DNA from: a bacterium
Lineage (GTDB): Bacteria > CG2-30-53-67 > CG2-30-70-394
Reading direction: 5' to 3'
DNA: 6,199 nucleotides
Assembly (NCBI GenBank): GCA_024278555.1
Contig: JAJRSX010000179.1
Location: 1-6,199, forward strand
The position numbers were made by a program, and so were the translations under genes. Below the pieces are notes generated by a model. That model was not told where the DNA came from, ran no database searches, and worked only from the letters and a program-made list of their open reading frames with translations. Position 1 is the first letter of the stretch. Each line of letters begins with the position of its first letter. Below, piece by piece: positions 5,160 to 6,199 of the stretch.

Positions 5160-5701
5160 CACCAGTACTCGGGATAGCGCCGGGTCGACGCGAGGTTGTT
5201 CACCGTCACCGCCACGAAGAGCATCACCACCGCCCCGAGCCCCGCGGGGATGAGGGCGTAGAGGTAACCGAGGGCATGGATCTTGCCGCTGCCGATCACC
5301 GCGATCAGGGCGGTGGCGCCGCCGGGGGGGTGGAGGCAGCGCAGGGCGTGCATCACCGCGATGGCGGTGGCCACCGCCACCGCGCACGCCAGCCACATCC
5401 ACCCATGGAGGGCCTGGTAGCAGGCGACACCGATCACCGCCGACACCACGTGGCCGCCGATCAGGTTGCGCGGCTGTGCCAGGGGGCTCTTGATCGCGCC
5501 GTAGATAAGAACCGCCGACGCCCCGAAGGAGCCGATCACCATCACCAGATCGGTGCCCGCGAGGACGTTGTAGTTGGCCGCCGCGACCGCGGCGATCCCG
5601 AGAAAGGCGCCGAGCCACGACCAGCCGATCTCCACCAGGCTCACCCTGGGCGGGCAGGTGGTGGTGGGGTGCATCTTCGCCAGGTAGTCCGCGAGCCGCA
5701 T
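5156..5701 (-). CDS. HPP family integral membrane protein
   Basis: The 181-residue product is an HPP-family membrane protein, named for the His-Pro-Pro motif seen here at 124-126 in CLHPPGGATAL. It has hydrophobic segments at about 25-47, 50-69, 82-98, 101-118, 125-138 and 143-168, so four to six membrane passes. The conserved IGSFGASAVLIYG (56-68) followed by SPLAQPRNLIGGH (72-84) is characteristic. A plant chloroplast HPP protein has been linked to nitrite transport; whether this one transports nitrite is not shown. Many relatives carry fused C-terminal CBS domains; here the CBS unit is a separate gene directly upstream. The ATG at 5701 shares one base with the CBS stop (TGATG), and GGAGG (5709-5713) lies seven bases upstream. 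A short soluble N-terminus (1-24) contains the second His-Pro (11-12). Confidence 0.92.
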   Translation of the reverse strand: MRLADYLAKMHPTTTCPPRVSLVEIGWSWLGAFLGIAAVAAANYNVLAGTDLVMVIGSFGASAVLIYGAIKSPLAQPRNLIGGHVVSAVIGVACYQALHGWMWLACAVAVATAIAVMHALRCLHPPGGATALIAVIGSGKIHALGYLYALIPAGLGAVVMLFVAVTVNNLASTRRYPEYWW

Positions 5702-6132
5702 CAGATCGCCTCCGCGCTGCCGAAGATGGCGCGCACCAGATCGTGGCGGGTGAGAATGCCGGCGAGCTCGCCGCCTTCGCCGACCACCACCACCCGGTTG
5801 ATGCTGTGGTCGGCGAAGCGGTCGGCGACCGCGCACAGGGGCTGCGCCTCATCCACCGAGATCACCGGGGCGGACATGATCTCCTCCGCCCGCTCTTCCT
5901 TTAGCGGCACCACCGCACACCCCTTGGAGCCAAGACAGCCGGCGATCACCTCCATGAAGCTGACCCGCCGTCCCCCGCCGAGGCGGGTGAGGAAGTCGCG
6001 CTCGGAGATCACCCCGACCGGCTTGCTCTCGTCCACCACGACCACGCCGGAGACCGCCGCCCGGGCCATGGTCTCGGCCACCTCGGTGAGCAGCATGGCC
6101 GGGGTGACGGTCACCACGTCGCGGACCATCAC
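5701..6132 (-). CDS. Tandem CBS-domain protein, 5' end lost in terminal palindrome
   Basis: The product has two CBS domains, a module that usually binds adenine nucleotides and regulates a partner. CBS1 covers about 1-52 (MVRDVVTVTP ... GVISERDFLTRL) and CBS2 about 82-140 (EEIMSAPVISV ... GILTRHDLVRAI). Between them is a linker with GCLGSKGC. The listed boundary is a GTG followed by ATG at 6127-6132, but CBS1 normally begins a few residues earlier, and RQ precedes VMVRD before sequence folds back at 6138/6139. The frame stays open to the window edge only through the inverted copy, so the true start is probably missing. It ends in TGATG with the HPP gene, which suggests the pair act together, as in HPP-CBS fusions; regulation of the HPP channel or transporter by this protein is inferred. 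Confidence 0.85.
   Translation of the reverse strand: MMVRDVVTVTPAMLLTEVAETMARAAVSGVVVVDESKPVGVISERDFLTRLGGGRRVSFMEVIAGCLGSKGCAVVPLKEERAEEIMSAPVISVDEAQPLCAVADRFADHSINRVVVVGEGGELAGILTRHDLVRAIFGSAEAI
5709..5713 (-). promoter_or_regulatory. Ribosome-binding site for the HPP gene
   Basis: GGAGG on the minus strand lies inside the last codons of the CBS gene, seven bases before the HPP ATG. This strong site fixes the HPP start despite the overlapping CBS frame. Confidence 0.75.
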
Positions 6133-6199
6133 CTGGCGCGCCAGGTGATGGTCCGCGACGTGGTGACCGTCACCCCGGCCATGCTGCTCACCGAGGTGG
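6078..6199. repeat. 122-bp perfect palindrome at window end (likely fold-back artefact)
   Basis: Bases 6078-6138 are followed with no spacer by their exact reverse complement at 6139-6199; the axis lies at TGGCG|CGCCA. The right arm repeats, in reverse, codons of the CBS gene (MVRDVVTVTP and onward) and stops at the window edge with no mismatch. A protein-coding segment inverted exactly onto itself at a sequence end is typical of an assembly or amplification fold-back, not of a functional site. Confidence 0.9.

Noticed and set aside
5276-6148. 290-residue plus-strand frame
   Set aside because: It is antisense to the HPP and CBS genes, both of which have clear domains and linked start/stop codons; its end also runs into the fold-back.
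6078-6199. Functional palindrome such as an origin, dimer-resolution or phage end
   Set aside because: The arms are ordinary CBS coding sequence with perfect identity and no spacer at the window edge; an artefact explains it better.

Overview
The window is a very GC-rich stretch (around 70 % by eye) from a Gram-negative bacterium. Lipid A/Kdo genes (lpxK, waaA, a DUF374-type acyltransferase) sit next to a 'two-CW' cysteine protein and a DUF309 protein. This combination suggests Desulfuromonadia/Desulfobacterota (Geobacter-like relatives). That placement is an inference from gene content, not from a marker gene.

Left block (1-3307, minus strand): acyltransferase, then waaA, then lpxK, reading right to left, with lpxK running off the left edge. 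The three would act on lipid A: LpxK phosphorylates the disaccharide, WaaA adds Kdo, and the acyltransferase probably supplies an acyl chain. waaA and lpxK overlap by four bases (GTGA). The acyltransferase and waaA are separated by about 200 bp that carries two arrays of 7-bp repeats; one of them ends three bases before the waaA start codon.

Middle block (3308-4194): a divergent intergenic region with a perfect 17-bp inverted repeat overlapping a likely promoter. It is followed by a plus-strand pair: a 109-residue two-CW protein with eight cysteines and a 127-residue DUF309 protein.

Gap (4195-4751): about 557 bp of convergent non-coding DNA. It holds a motif resembling the ends of REP-associated tyrosine transposase (IS200-like) elements, a G-run cluster, three back-to-back triloop hairpins, a longer inverted repeat and a further triloop hairpin near the nuclease stop. 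I recognise no gene here.

Right block (4752-6199, minus strand): a CBS-domain protein, an HPP-family membrane protein and a staphylococcal-nuclease-like protein, in that order of transcription. All are joined by overlapping stop/start codons (TGATG, GTGA). The last 122 bases are a perfect zero-spacer palindrome reaching the edge of the window. It copies the 5' part of the CBS gene in reverse and is most simply a contig-end fold-back artefact, so the true CBS start is missing.

No clearly new multi-gene system was found. The best leads are the heptamer arrays, the 17-bp operator candidate and the structured non-coding region.
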